From Bacilli bacterium (lineage in GTDB: Bacteria; Bacillota_I; Bacilli_A; RF39; UBA660): 64,000 nucleotides of DNA. The DNA lies in contig JAFSEY010000010.1 in the NCBI GenBank assembly GCA_017435485.1, forward strand, positions 84,725 to 148,724. Reading direction: 5' to 3'. Shown here piece after piece: positions 24,796 through 34,975 of the stretch. A program made the position numbers and the translations under genes. Below the pieces are notes generated by a model. The model was given only the letters and a program-made list of their open reading frames with translations. It had not been told where the DNA came from and ran no database searches. Each line of letters begins with the position of its first letter. The stretch's first letter is position 1.

Positions 24796-25685
24796 TATTG
24801 AATTATCTTGAATTCTTTTGCTATTATTCTTTTATCACTACAATACTCAATAATATAGTTATTTTCCTTTTTGCAAATAATAATTCCAATTGTTTGAGAT
24901 TGATTATCTTTTTTTAAATTTAAATCTAGATAATTCATATAAACCTGTATTTGACCTATATGTTCTTTTTTTAATGCAGTTACTTTTAATTCTATAACAA
25001 CGTAACAATTAAAATCTATATTATATAAAAGTAAATCTATATAGTTATATCTATCACCAACTTTAATTGGATATTCACTTTTAACAAAAGTAAATCCGCC
25101 TCCTAGTTCTTCTAAAAAATTTTCTATATCTTCCATTATTATTTTTTGTAAAACTTTTTCAGTTATAGTAATATATTTATTATTTCGAACTATTATAGGG
25201 CTTTTTACAAAATCTAGAATTTGAGAATTATCTTTATTAATATTCTTTTTCCTAGTTTCTTCAGGTAATCTTTCATATTCATTATTTTTAATGATTAACG
25301 CTAATTCTCTTTTTGAAAGATTTCTTTTTGTTATTTGATCAACATAATACTTAATTTTATTATTATCTTTCAAGCAGAACAATTCTCTAATATGACTAAT
25401 AGATAATTTGGTCCCCACTGGGGACCATTTTTGTTCTTCAAAAAACATATATAATTGTCTCATTCTTCTCAACGTTCTAGGATTATACTTTTTGGCAACC
25501 TCAATTACTAACTTTTTTGAATAATTACCTATTATATTTTCGCCGTAAGCCCTGCCCGCCTTAAAAAGCAATTTACCAACTTCATAATATGTAATAAGTG
25601 TATGATTTTCCTTTGAATAATCTTTTAACGCAATATACACTTCGTTATCTATTAATTTATTTTTTATATCATTATAATAATTCAT
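24795..25685 (-). CDS. DUF1016/YhcG-family PD-(D/E)XK nuclease-like protein, copy 2
   Basis: A 296-residue paralogue of the protein at 4580-5461, similar along its length: AGRAYGENIIGNYSKKL, ISHIRELFCLKDN, then the C-terminal nuclease-like core YIDLLLYN and YVVIELKV (D...E-x-K). Its middle variable segment differs (EEQKWSPVGTKLS). GAGGAG precedes the ATG. Role unknown; the duplicate with a shared leader suggests movement or recombination as a cassette. Confidence 0.8.
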   Translation of the reverse strand: MNYYNDIKNKLIDNEVYIALKDYSKENHTLITYYEVGKLLFKAGRAYGENIIGNYSKKLVIEVAKKYNPRTLRRMRQLYMFFEEQKWSPVGTKLSISHIRELFCLKDNNKIKYYVDQITKRNLSKRELALIIKNNEYERLPEETRKKNINKDNSQILDFVKSPIIVRNNKYITITEKVLQKIIMEDIENFLEELGGGFTFVKSEYPIKVGDRYNYIDLLLYNIDFNCYVVIELKVTALKKEHIGQIQVYMNYLDLNLKKDNQSQTIGIIICKKENNYIIEYCSDKRIIAKEFKIIQ

Positions 25686-25747
25686 AAAATCTTCTCCTCT
25701 ACTAGTTATATTGCCAAAAAGATTATTATTTCCTTTATTTCAAAGCA

Positions 25748-25771
25748 CAAAAAAACAAGCATTATGCTTGC
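25748..25771 (-). terminator. Terminator of the surface-protein operon
   Basis: Minus strand CAAGCA, TAA, TGCTTG, then seven Ts. A near-identical hairpin lies at 32714-32736. Confidence 0.85.
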
Positions 25772-25779
25772 TTTGTTAT

Positions 25780-26691
25780 TTATAAGTTTTCGTCATTTTT
25801 CTTATTATCAGGATCATTTAGCCCTTCTTTGATACCTTTACTAATTTCCTTAGCAATATCTTTATAAATAGGCGCCATTTCTTTAGCAATATCTTTATAA
25901 ACAGGAACTGTTTCTTTAGCAATCTTTGCGGTTGCTTTCCCTATTGTTGGAGCCATTTTATCAATTCCTTCTTGGGCTATAGGCATAATTTGTTGAGCCG
26001 AAAACGCTAGCATTTCCCTTCTTTTTGTAATCATAAATATTGAACCCGAAATCATACAACTAACAATTATTATAAAACCACCAATTATATAAAATGGTAT
26101 ATATTTATTTGTATCAAAACTTTTATTAAAATCAGAAAACTCAGTATCTAAATTTGCTATTTCAGCATTTTTAGTTTTTATTTGGGCTTTTATCGAACAA
26201 TATTTTGAAGTATAAGTATTATTTTTTGCTTCATTAAAATTACAATGTTCAAAACTTTCATCAAGCACATCATCAATTACTTTAATTGAATTTTTATCGT
26301 TTTCTATACTTTTTTCTAGTTCTTCAATTTTATCTTTTCTGGCATAATAATCATCATCGAAGCCATTAAAAGCCACTCTTTCTAAACCCTTTATTTGATC
26401 TTCAATAGGTTTAATTTTATTTTCAATTTCTGTTTTAGAATTAATTATTTTTTGTTTCTCAACAGAAAGATCTTCAATAAATATTTGCTTTTCCCCTTCT
26501 AATTTTTCTAATGCTGCAGCTTTGTTTTCCTCTGAATAACGAGAATTAATCTTAGAATGATTAATTATTCCCAAAGCTATCAAAAATCCTCCAATTAGAA
26601 AACCTATTATAAGGACTATTAAAGCAACTTTAGAAACTTTTTCCTTTGTATTTTGGTAATTTTCTTCATTTAAATATTCTTTTTTACTCAT
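25780..26691 (-). CDS. Two-span membrane protein with extracytoplasmic coiled coil
   Basis: A 303-residue protein. Span 1 (VALIVLIIGFLIGGFLIALG, about 24-43), a long coiled coil (KQKIINSKTEIENKIKP, KIEELEKSIENDKNS), span 2 (FYIIGGFIIIVSCMISGSIF), then a repetitive amphipathic tail with KEMAPIYKDIAKE units. Family not recognised. The ATG of MSKKEYL was chosen with AAGGTGA upstream. Last gene of the subtilase operon, 20 bases downstream of the preceding gene. Confidence 0.65.
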   Translation of the reverse strand: MSKKEYLNEENYQNTKEKVSKVALIVLIIGFLIGGFLIALGIINHSKINSRYSEENKAAALEKLEGEKQIFIEDLSVEKQKIINSKTEIENKIKPIEDQIKGLERVAFNGFDDDYYARKDKIEELEKSIENDKNSIKVIDDVLDESFEHCNFNEAKNNTYTSKYCSIKAQIKTKNAEIANLDTEFSDFNKSFDTNKYIPFYIIGGFIIIVSCMISGSIFMITKRREMLAFSAQQIMPIAQEGIDKMAPTIGKATAKIAKETVPVYKDIAKEMAPIYKDIAKEISKGIKEGLNDPDNKKNDENL

Positions 26692-26711
26692 TATCTTCAC
26701 CTTATTTTTTA

Positions 26712-28034
26712 TTATTCTAAATTAGTATATATATTGTCGGAGATATCTACATCCTTTTTCTTTGATTTTAACTTTATAAATATAAATATTCCTAAAGAAA
26801 TTATAACAATTAATTCTATTATTGCAATTATCATGAAAACATTTATAGAAGATTCTTCCTCTTTATTTGAAGATTCTATATTTGACATAGTTACAAAATA
26901 TTCAGAATCACTTTCTCCATTAAATTCTATATATCCACCACTAACTGATATCTTATCATTTTTTAATAAAAACTGTTCTTTTTTATTATAAGTATATAAA
27001 TTAACAACATTGCCATCTTCAAATTTATCTCCTACATATATTTTAATTATGGTCTCAGCTGGTAAACTATTTTTATTTTTTAAATTAATAAATATTCCAT
27101 CTGCATAGTTTGATAACTTAGCTATTTCATTAGAATTTTCTGATGTGTAAGATATCGTAGTAAGAATTTCTTCTGAATTTTTTATTTTATTTCCATTGAC
27201 TGACCAGCTATATATTAATTTTTTTGATTCATCATAATAATTAAATTTAACAATTTTACCACTGTCTTTAATTTTATTAATTTGTTCTGATGATATTATA
27301 CTATCTGTTACAATAATTATATTTATATCTTCAATATCAGAATTATTTAGCAATGAATCCAAGTCTTCTAAGTAATATCCATCTTTTCTAATCACTTTAA
27401 TATTAATCTTATTCTTAGCTCCAGATTCAGAAGTTACAATAACTTCAATATTATTTTCGCCAATAATTAATTCATGAAATCCTGTACCACTTATTTTAGC
27501 CTTAGAATCTTCTGGAGTACCATTTACAACTATATTAGATATAGAATTATTTACCGTTAAGGTATAATTTTTATTATCGATCTTATTTAAATTAAATCCT
27601 TCTACTTCTAAATGTTTAATATTATTATTTTTTGATAAATTATTAGTTACGACATTATTGGTCGCTGGATCTTTTACATTTACATTAATTGTATAAGTTT
27701 TTCCGGATAAATCTTCATCGTCATAAGTTGTAGCATCTGTAACGTATATTTTTATTGTTGCAGTTCCTTCAGTATTACCAGTAACATTAACTGTTGCACT
27801 TTGCATATCTAAAAACAAACTTGACGATGATAGACTTGCCACACTAGAATTGGACGTTGAAATGTCAATTTTTCCGGCCGAGTTACTAGCAGTTATTTTA
27901 AATGATGCAGTTTTACCCTTTGTTATATTTAAATTTGTTGTAGATACGGAAATGTTCCCCGCAGCACTAACAAAATTAGGAAAAATACAAACACCCAATA
28001 ATATTACCAATATAAGCTGTCTTATTATTTTCAT
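26712..28034 (-). CDS. Secreted Big2/cadherin-like surface protein with C-terminal anchor
   Basis: A 440-residue exported protein. Signal peptide (QLILVILLGVCIFPNFVSA), a Big2-like Ig domain (NISVSTTNLNITKGKTASF ... GTATIKIYV), a cadherin-like beta-sandwich module (IKHLEVEGFNLNKIDNKNYT, NGTPEDSKAKISGTG), a third beta-rich region and a C-terminal span followed by a Lys-rich stop (FIFIKLKSKKK). It overlaps the upstream subtilase by four bases. Likely adhesion or substrate-binding partner of the protease. Confidence 0.75.
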   Translation of the reverse strand: MKIIRQLILVILLGVCIFPNFVSAAGNISVSTTNLNITKGKTASFKITASNSAGKIDISTSNSSVASLSSSSLFLDMQSATVNVTGNTEGTATIKIYVTDATTYDDEDLSGKTYTINVNVKDPATNNVVTNNLSKNNNIKHLEVEGFNLNKIDNKNYTLTVNNSISNIVVNGTPEDSKAKISGTGFHELIIGENNIEVIVTSESGAKNKINIKVIRKDGYYLEDLDSLLNNSDIEDINIIIVTDSIISSEQINKIKDSGKIVKFNYYDESKKLIYSWSVNGNKIKNSEEILTTISYTSENSNEIAKLSNYADGIFINLKNKNSLPAETIIKIYVGDKFEDGNVVNLYTYNKKEQFLLKNDKISVSGGYIEFNGESDSEYFVTMSNIESSNKEEESSINVFMIIAIIELIVIISLGIFIFIKLKSKKKDVDISDNIYTNLE

Positions 28035-31000
28035 AAACTATCTCCATTCATAATATATTTTCTTATTTTTACATAATCAGCTGATGATATTTTATTATCG
28101 CTATTAACATCTGATGCATAAAAATATACATTTTCTTTTATTAATTCAGTTTGCATAATATGTTTTCTTATTTTTACATAATCAGCTGACGAAATTTTAC
28201 CATCAGCATTAACGTCACCTAATAAAGATAAAGTATACGAATAATCTTTTGTGTTATTTACTGTGATTTTAATTATATCACTTGTTTTGATATTACCAGA
28301 AGTTATATTAGACCAATTTCTATCATAATGATTAAAGCTAGTTGATTTTGCAAATGTTTTGATCTTATAACTTATATCCGCTAAACTACTATTTTTTATA
28401 ATTAAAACATTTTCTCTCATTACTAAATTAGAATCAATACTTTCGATACCATAAATTTTAACTTTATTACTTCCAAACAAATCGTCATAATTATCTGATG
28501 TAATTTTATAATTTATCGTATATTCTCCAACTTCTTTGAATTTTGGTAATTCATTCAAATTATAATCATAATTATTAATTGAATATTTAATATTATAATT
28601 TTCTAAGTCAACTTTTATATTAATAGTATGTTCTTTACCATCATATATTGTTTCAAAATCAGTTGTATTATTTTTTAGCGTATTATTTGTAATTATTAAA
28701 ACTTCCTCATCAAATATCTCGATATAATTATCATCAACAAAAAGTTTAAACTTAATGGGATAAGAACCTATTTCAGTATACTTAGGCATTTCATCAAGAG
28801 TATATTCTCCGCTACCATCCATATATTTTATTTTTGTATTATTTGGATTTTCTATTTCTAAATTTATTCCATACAATTTTCCATCATATTTAACATTTTG
28901 TCCAGATGATAAATATTTTATATTTGGGTCTGCTTTATCAATCTTAAATTTTAAAATCACATCATCACTAGAATTATCATTCCATACATAATTATTACTT
29001 TTTAGTGAAATTGTAACATCTTGCTCTCCGGCATTCGTTCTTGTATTTCCACTTATATTCATTTTATCTTTTTGATAATCATTAAGTTCAACTGATTGTT
29101 CTACTCCATTATAAGTATATTCAGTTATTTTTAAGGTTGGCTTTTTAAGTTTTTCAGGAACTAGTTTAAAATCTATAATAAATTCCTTTTCTTGAGTTCC
29201 GTCAGCAAATGTATAGTTTTTAAACTTTTCATCAGTTAATTTTATTTTTATTGTAGCTATTCTATCACCCACATCAGCACTTGATGAAATAACACTTTCT
29301 ATACTATATTCTGATTTTTCTAAATTGGAAATTGTAATATTATTAACAGAAATATCTGTTGATCCATCATAAGTTTTATCACCTATAACAATATTAGGCT
29401 CTATTATTTCTTTTGGATTTTTTACAGAAACACTAATTTCAATATTTTCTACAATTTTATAATTTTCAGCATCAGAAGGAGTATATTTCGCTTTGAATAT
29501 TATATTTCCTTCTTCTTCAACAATTTCATCAGGATTCATCCATTCAAACCCTTCTGGCAATATTATCTCAGATAATTTTTGATTAAGATTGGCCCTTAAA
29601 TTGGTTGGAATAGTATATTTTGGATTTGCCTTTGATATTGTAACAGTGACTTGTTTTTCAAATGATTCTCCATACATATCTTTTCCACTTACAATATAAT
29701 AAGCATCTCCATACCTAAAGCTATCATTGTTGTTTATATAATTTACATTAATTCCATCAGAAACATCTTTAAATATCCTACTTTCTCTATATGAAGAATC
29801 TGTTGTTTTACCAATATTATATTGTAACATAACATTCGTGATATCTTCATTATTATTAACTTTATCAAAAGCTTGATATTCCCTTTTTGAAACTTGAACA
29901 ATTACAGCTGTATAATCCAACGTTTCATAATTAATTTCATTTGCAACAGCATATGTTTTTGCATAGGCATCATTATAAGTAAGTACTGTAAGAGGGATTT
30001 GTTGAAAATCCATATCTTGTCTTTCAGCCGGATGATTAAGTAAAGCATAATTTCCAATTATTTGAACACTTCTTGGAATTTTTATCTTTGTAAGATAATT
30101 ACAATCATAAAATGCCGAATTACCAATCTCAATAATGTTATTTGGTATTTCAATCTCTTCTATTCTTAAATCATAACTATAGGCATTGTCTCCAATTTTT
30201 GTTATAGTATTTGGTATTTTTGTAGAAGAAATACCTTTTAAAAGAGTATTTGTTTCCGTGTCTATTAAAGCATTACAGTTTTCTCTACTATCATAAACAG
30301 GATTTTCTTCATCTACTACAATACTTTCTAAGGAAGAACATCCTAAAAATGCATTTTCACCAATTGATGTTAAATTTTTAGATATAGATAAATTTCTAAT
30401 ATTAGAATCCGAAAATGCCCTTTCACCTATTTGTTCTAATGAATCTGGTAAAGTAATATTTTCGATATTTGTATACCAAAATGCATAATTTCCAATTGTT
30501 TTTAATCCTTCTGGTAAAGTAATATTGTTTAATTTAAAATCACCAGTAAAAACACTATCACCAATTGAAACCAACTTACTTGGTATATTAATATTTTCTA
30601 AATTAGAACAATGGTAGAAGGCTCCATTTGGTAACTCAGTAATATTATCAGATAAAGTTACTTTTTGTAATGAAATGTTATCATCAAATGTATATGTTCC
30701 TAATGATTCAATAGTACCAGCAACTTCAACTAAACTTGAGTTATCTGCAAATATATAATAACCACTTATTTTTAAAGAATTTGATAAAGCAGTTATTTTT
30801 TTAACATAATTAAATCCTGATAAAGTATATTTTCCTTTTATTTCAGTTAAACTAGACGGTAATACAATTTCTTCATATGAAGCCTTACTAGCATTACCAA
30901 AAATACCAGTGTTGCTACTTTCTTTACCAATAGCAACTACATTATGTCCATCTATAGTTTCAGGAATAAATAATTTTTTTGCAGGGGTGGTAGATAAATT

Positions 31001-32617
31001 AAAATCAGTAAATCCTGTAATTATAATGTCATTATTCTCGATGATTTTATAAGTCCAACCACTATTCCAATCAGTTGGATTTGTAAAATTAAATGATGTT
31101 TCTAATCCTTGCCATTTTACTGTAACAACTTGTTCATTAGGGCTATACGCATCATAGCCAGTAATTTCTACCCCACTAAGATTCCCCAATGATGTTGTAG
31201 TATAACTTCCCGTTGAATCATAAACTCTAACTTGTGAAGGGTTAAAATTATTAGGGGTTCCATAATTATATGTTGTTCTCAATACATATTGAATTTCAAT
31301 ACCTGTAGGAACAATTTCTGAAGATTCTTTAAATACATTATATTCATCGCAATCAGTTCCATCACAAAACTCAGCATTTTCAAAAGATACTAATCCATAT
31401 CCATAGTATTTATCCCAGCCCATATCACCTAAATCAACTGCTCTTGATTGCAATAATTTAACCGTATTATCTAACGTTAAATCTTTATTAAAGCTTTTTA
31501 ATATAGCCACTGCAGCAACTGCATGAGGAGTAGCCATTGAAGTTCCACTTATTGTTTCATGATCGTTATCACCATCAACATTTCCATTTTTCTTTGAAAT
31601 TGATGCTTCACTACTCATTATACTTTTTATATTAGTACCTGGTGCAGTAAAATCAATTTTACTGCCGTGGTTTGAAAAAGATGATTTATTTAAACTTGAA
31701 TCAACTGATGCTATTGAAATAGTATTATCTAAAGCTGATGGATAATGATTAGCAGAAGTATTATTATTCCCAGCAGCTGCTACACTAATAATATTATTTT
31801 GTTTTGCGGATTCAATGGCTACTTCTAGCGCTTGATTATATCCATAACCGCCAAAACTCATATTTATAACATCGGCTTTTTCATAAGATACAATATAGTC
31901 TATCGCTGCAATAATATCAGTATAATACATTTTTCCATCTTCACTAACTTTAATAGGTAATATTCTTACATTTGATGGTGTTCCTTCAGCAATAGTCCCG
32001 AATACATGAGTACCATGTCCATTTTCATCAGTCATTTTTGTAGTAGATTTTTCTAAAACATTATATGTTTCAGCAATTTTACCACTATAATATTTATTTG
32101 CAAGTTCCAAGTCTAATCCAGTGTCTATTATAGCAACTGTAACCTCATTTAAATTTTCACCATTTAAAGATGTCATTGCATAATCTAATGCCATTGATGA
32201 AACACCCCATGAATTATAAGTTGTTTCCTCTATTGTATAAAAACCATTTTCTTCAGCACTAATTATTGATTCATCAAAGCTAAACTCTGATAATGCTTTA
32301 TTTTTATTTTCTTCATTAGCATATTGCAATATATATTGATGGTTAGGCGCTTCAATAACCTTTGTAGCACCATAAGTTTCTTCTATATTTTCTTTTGAAG
32401 TGATTATTAAAATATTATCTTTATCTTCCTTTTTAATCTCTTTATATTCTTCTAAATAATTATCTACAAATTCTTCGGATAAATATGCGATATTGATTAA
32501 ACTATCATTTCTTTGTTCTTCAGAAAACTTTTTTGCAACAAAAAATACACTTGATACCAGAAAAGCAAAAAGCAATCCTAAAGAAATGATCTTTTTAAAA
32601 TTTTTCTTACTTCTCAT
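28031..32617 (-). CDS. Giant cell-surface subtilase with LRR, Ig-like and dockerin-like domains
   Basis: About 1528 residues. N-terminal signal (IISLGLLFAFLVSSVFFV), a propeptide, then the S8 domain with Asp in VAIIDTGLDLE (about 165), His in NGHGTHVFGT (about 201) and Ser in SGTSMATPHAVA (about 360). Next comes a beta region, BspA-type leucine-rich repeats (TIGNYAFWYTNIENITLPD, about 560-870), several MBG/Ig-like repeats, and two calcium-binding dockerin-type repeats at the end (GDVNADGKISSADYVKIRKH, SDVNSDNKISSADYVKIRKY). An ATG 41 codons inside the longest frame was chosen; GAGGTG lies 12 bases before it, so the exact start is uncertain. Confidence 0.85.
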   Translation of the reverse strand: MRSKKNFKKIISLGLLFAFLVSSVFFVAKKFSEEQRNDSLINIAYLSEEFVDNYLEEYKEIKKEDKDNILIITSKENIEETYGATKVIEAPNHQYILQYANEENKNKALSEFSFDESIISAEENGFYTIEETTYNSWGVSSMALDYAMTSLNGENLNEVTVAIIDTGLDLELANKYYSGKIAETYNVLEKSTTKMTDENGHGTHVFGTIAEGTPSNVRILPIKVSEDGKMYYTDIIAAIDYIVSYEKADVINMSFGGYGYNQALEVAIESAKQNNIISVAAAGNNNTSANHYPSALDNTISIASVDSSLNKSSFSNHGSKIDFTAPGTNIKSIMSSEASISKKNGNVDGDNDHETISGTSMATPHAVAAVAILKSFNKDLTLDNTVKLLQSRAVDLGDMGWDKYYGYGLVSFENAEFCDGTDCDEYNVFKESSEIVPTGIEIQYVLRTTYNYGTPNNFNPSQVRVYDSTGSYTTTSLGNLSGVEITGYDAYSPNEQVVTVKWQGLETSFNFTNPTDWNSGWTYKIIENNDIIITGFTDFNLSTTPAKKLFIPETIDGHNVVAIGKESSNTGIFGNASKASYEEIVLPSSLTEIKGKYTLSGFNYVKKITALSNSLKISGYYIFADNSSLVEVAGTIESLGTYTFDDNISLQKVTLSDNITELPNGAFYHCSNLENINIPSKLVSIGDSVFTGDFKLNNITLPEGLKTIGNYAFWYTNIENITLPDSLEQIGERAFSDSNIRNLSISKNLTSIGENAFLGCSSLESIVVDEENPVYDSRENCNALIDTETNTLLKGISSTKIPNTITKIGDNAYSYDLRIEEIEIPNNIIEIGNSAFYDCNYLTKIKIPRSVQIIGNYALLNHPAERQDMDFQQIPLTVLTYNDAYAKTYAVANEINYETLDYTAVIVQVSKREYQAFDKVNNNEDITNVMLQYNIGKTTDSSYRESRIFKDVSDGINVNYINNNDSFRYGDAYYIVSGKDMYGESFEKQVTVTISKANPKYTIPTNLRANLNQKLSEIILPEGFEWMNPDEIVEEEGNIIFKAKYTPSDAENYKIVENIEISVSVKNPKEIIEPNIVIGDKTYDGSTDISVNNITISNLEKSEYSIESVISSSADVGDRIATIKIKLTDEKFKNYTFADGTQEKEFIIDFKLVPEKLKKPTLKITEYTYNGVEQSVELNDYQKDKMNISGNTRTNAGEQDVTISLKSNNYVWNDNSSDDVILKFKIDKADPNIKYLSSGQNVKYDGKLYGINLEIENPNNTKIKYMDGSGEYTLDEMPKYTEIGSYPIKFKLFVDDNYIEIFDEEVLIITNNTLKNNTTDFETIYDGKEHTINIKVDLENYNIKYSINNYDYNLNELPKFKEVGEYTINYKITSDNYDDLFGSNKVKIYGIESIDSNLVMRENVLIIKNSSLADISYKIKTFAKSTSFNHYDRNWSNITSGNIKTSDIIKITVNNTKDYSYTLSLLGDVNADGKISSADYVKIRKHIMQTELIKENVYFYASDVNSDNKISSADYVKIRKYIMNGDSL

Positions 32618-32648
32618 ACTGCTAAAAGACACCTCTATTCTATGCTTA

Positions 32649-32657
32649 ATTATAACA
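32649..32657 (-). promoter_or_regulatory. Extended -10 promoter of the subtilase operon
   Basis: Minus strand TGTTATAAT (extended -10), with a weak TTAACC at -35, about 32 bases before the chosen ATG. Confidence 0.5.
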
Positions 32658-32713
32658 TATAAATTCATATTGGTTAATATATTTTTCAGTAAACGTACCT
32701 TTAATTCAAAACA

Positions 32714-32736
32714 CAAAAAAACAAGCATTACGCTTG
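32714..32736 (-). terminator. Terminator of the DUF368 gene
   Basis: Minus strand CAAGCG, TAA, TGCTTG, then seven Ts. Confidence 0.8.
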
Positions 32737-32751
32737 CCATGTCATTATCTT

Positions 32752-33615
32752 TTATTTTTCTCCTAGTTTATAAGCAATTATTCCTCCAACAATCAAGGTA
32801 ACTATGGAAATAATCACATGACTTACAGAAAAAGATGCTTTAATTAGTTCAAGTGAAGAAATAGGAATAGAAATTATTGAGGCAAAGATAAATCCTAATA
32901 CTCCACAATAAGTTACTTTAGAATGTTTAGCAAATAAGTATTCAAGCAATTTAGAAATCAAAACCATTCCTAGTAATACTCCTACTCCAAAAACTCCAGC
33001 CACAATTAAATTACTAAACAAATCATTAAAATGAACAATTTCTTTAATTAATTTAATAATTGGATAATAGTACCCTAATAACATCAACACTAATGAACCA
33101 CTAACACCAGGAATAATCATTGTAGCAGCAGCGATTGATCCAACTCCAAGAACTTTTAGATAACCAAATGCATTTAAACCACTAAAAACAACTTCTTGGC
33201 TTCCTCCAAATATTCTATCAGACAAGGCCATAAATAATACTAATCCAAAAGTCAAAATAAACGCTACTACATTTGCTACCTTACTTTTTGTTTTTTCGTT
33301 CTTTGTCTTATTCCATAAAAGAGGAATACCTCCAATCACTAATCCAACAAAGAAGATTGAGGTAGGCATCGGATAATGTTCATAAGAATAGTCAATTACA
33401 CTACTCATTGTCACTAATGCTAAAGCTATTCCAATAATAATCGGCAATAAAAATTTAATGTTTTCTTTGAAATTACTAAAGAAATGACTAATAGCACCAA
33501 TAAATCTTTCATAGATTCCTAAAATAATAGCTAATGTTCCACCACTTACTCCAGGAATTATATTTGCTATTCCCATCACAAACCCTTTTAAGATTAATAA
33601 TATATTATTTTTCAA
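32752..33615 (-). CDS. DUF368 polyprenyl-phosphate transporter (PopT-like)
   Basis: A 287-residue polytopic membrane protein with the DUF368 signature repeated in two halves: GIANIIPGVSGGTLAIILG near the N-terminus and MIIPGVSGSLVLMLLGYY near residue 165, an inverted-repeat transporter fold. DUF368 proteins have been shown to recycle undecaprenyl phosphate across the membrane. This supports an active peptidoglycan pathway. It is monocistronic with its own terminator. Confidence 0.88.
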   Translation of the reverse strand: MKNNILLILKGFVMGIANIIPGVSGGTLAIILGIYERFIGAISHFFSNFKENIKFLLPIIIGIALALVTMSSVIDYSYEHYPMPTSIFFVGLVIGGIPLLWNKTKNEKTKSKVANVVAFILTFGLVLFMALSDRIFGGSQEVVFSGLNAFGYLKVLGVGSIAAATMIIPGVSGSLVLMLLGYYYPIIKLIKEIVHFNDLFSNLIVAGVFGVGVLLGMVLISKLLEYLFAKHSKVTYCGVLGFIFASIISIPISSLELIKASFSVSHVIISIVTLIVGGIIAYKLGEK

Positions 33616-33706
33616 TCAAAACACTTCCTTAATTTCTTATTTATTATATCTTAAAATTAAGTATTTGTTAATATATAAGTTGGTTGAAATTTCCAAAACA
33701 ATTATG

Positions 33707-33720
33707 CAAACAAATGTTTG
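33707..33720. promoter_or_regulatory. LexA/DinR-type SOS box
   Basis: CAAACAAATGTTTG is an inverted repeat that fits the Gram-positive SOS box CGAACRNRYGTTYG at 13 of 14 positions. It overlaps the -35 of the repair operon promoter by three bases. Confidence 0.6.
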
Positions 33721-33746
33721 ACATATCTTTTTTGATGTTTTATAAT
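33718..33746 (+). promoter_or_regulatory. Consensus sigma-A promoter of the repair-chaperonin operon
   Basis: TTGACA (33718-33723), exactly 17 bases, TATAAT (33741-33746), with the SOS-like box on its -35 side. Confidence 0.9.
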
Positions 33747-33763
33747 CAAAACTGGTGATGGTT

Positions 33764-34975
33764 ATGAATATTAAAGAAAAATTGCAAATACTAGCAGATA
33801 GCGCTAAATACGATGCATCATGTTCTTCAAGCGGAAGTAGAAGAAAAAATAATAATGGAATTGGTAATGCTGCCTATGCTGGCATATGTCACTCTTTTTC
33901 AGCTGACGGAAGATGTATTTCTTTATTAAAAATTTTAATGACTAACTGCTGTATATTTGATTGTAAATATTGTTTAAACAGAAAAAGCAATAATATAAAA
34001 AGAGCTATTTTTACTCCAGAAGAAATTTGTTATATAACCCTTAATTTTTATAAAAGAAATTATATCGAAGGATTATTTTTAAGTTCTGGTATCATAAAAA
34101 GTCCTGATTATACAATGGAACTAATGATCAAAACGATTACTCTTCTACGTCAAAAATATCACTTTGGTGGTTACATTCATGCTAAGGCAATTCCTGGAGC
34201 TAGTGAAATTTTATTAAAAAAACTAGGGAGTTTAGTTGATCGACTTAGCGCTAATATTGAACTGCCTACCGAGAGCGGGCTTAAATTATTAGCGCCTAAT
34301 AAAGAAACTAATAAAGTCGATAAGATAATGGGATATATCAAAGAAAATCGCAACAATAATTTTGTTCCAGCTGGTCAAAGTACCCAAATGATTATTGGGG
34401 CAACTAATGAAACTGATTTAGATATAATGAATAAAAGCGAAAATCTTTATAATAGATTTAATCTAAAAAGAGTTTTCTACTCAGCCTATGTTCCGGTAAA
34501 TACTGACAAATTGTTGCCGGCTTTAGCTACTCCACCCTTAAAAAGAGAAAACAGATTATATCAAGCCGACTGGTTACTGCGTTATTATGGTTTTAAAACC
34601 AAAGATATTTTAAATGAAGAAAACCCGAATTTTAATTTGTTAGTAGATCCAAAAGCTAACTGGGCTATTAATCATTTAGATGAGTTTCCTAAAGAAGTTA
34701 ATAGCTGTTCTTACCCTGAATTATTAAAAATCCCTGGCATCGGAGTTAAATCAGCCAAAGAAATCATTAAATCCCGGAAATATTTTCAACTAACTTTTAA
34801 AGATTTAAAGAAAATGGGAGTTGTCTTAAAAAGAGCTCAATATTTTATAACTTGTGGAGGAAAATATAATTTAAACAAAGAATTTTTCAAAAAGGATTTT
34901 ATTTTATCAAATTTAGTTATCGAAGAAGCTACTACCCCAATGTCTAATAAACAACAATTAAGTTTATTTTCATGA
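33764..34975 (+). CDS. Putative DNA modification/repair radical SAM protein (TIGR03916 type)
   Basis: A 403-residue radical SAM enzyme. Conserved N-terminal ASCSSSGSRRKNN and AGICHSFSADGRCISLLK, cluster motif CCIFDCKYCLNR (CxxxCxxC, about residue 62), core TIM-barrel segments (FLSSGIIKSP, ANIELPTESGL), and a C-terminal helix-hairpin-helix for DNA (LLKIPGIGVKSAKEII). The family is predicted to act in DNA repair; its substrate is unknown. ATG after GGTGAT was chosen; GTG and ATG codons upstream lie in the Shine-Dalgarno. Overlaps the next gene by four bases (ATGA). Confidence 0.9.
   Translation: MNIKEKLQILADSAKYDASCSSSGSRRKNNNGIGNAAYAGICHSFSADGRCISLLKILMTNCCIFDCKYCLNRKSNNIKRAIFTPEEICYITLNFYKRNYIEGLFLSSGIIKSPDYTMELMIKTITLLRQKYHFGGYIHAKAIPGASEILLKKLGSLVDRLSANIELPTESGLKLLAPNKETNKVDKIMGYIKENRNNNFVPAGQSTQMIIGATNETDLDIMNKSENLYNRFNLKRVFYSAYVPVNTDKLLPALATPPLKRENRLYQADWLLRYYGFKTKDILNEENPNFNLLVDPKANWAINHLDEFPKEVNSCSYPELLKIPGIGVKSAKEIIKSRKYFQLTFKDLKKMGVVLKRAQYFITCGGKYNLNKEFFKKDFILSNLVIEEATTPMSNKQQLSLFS

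Noticed and set aside
28031..28100. Direct repeats near the subtilase 3' end (about 28048-28080 and 28153-28190)
   Set aside because: They encode the two dockerin-type repeats and are explained by the protein.
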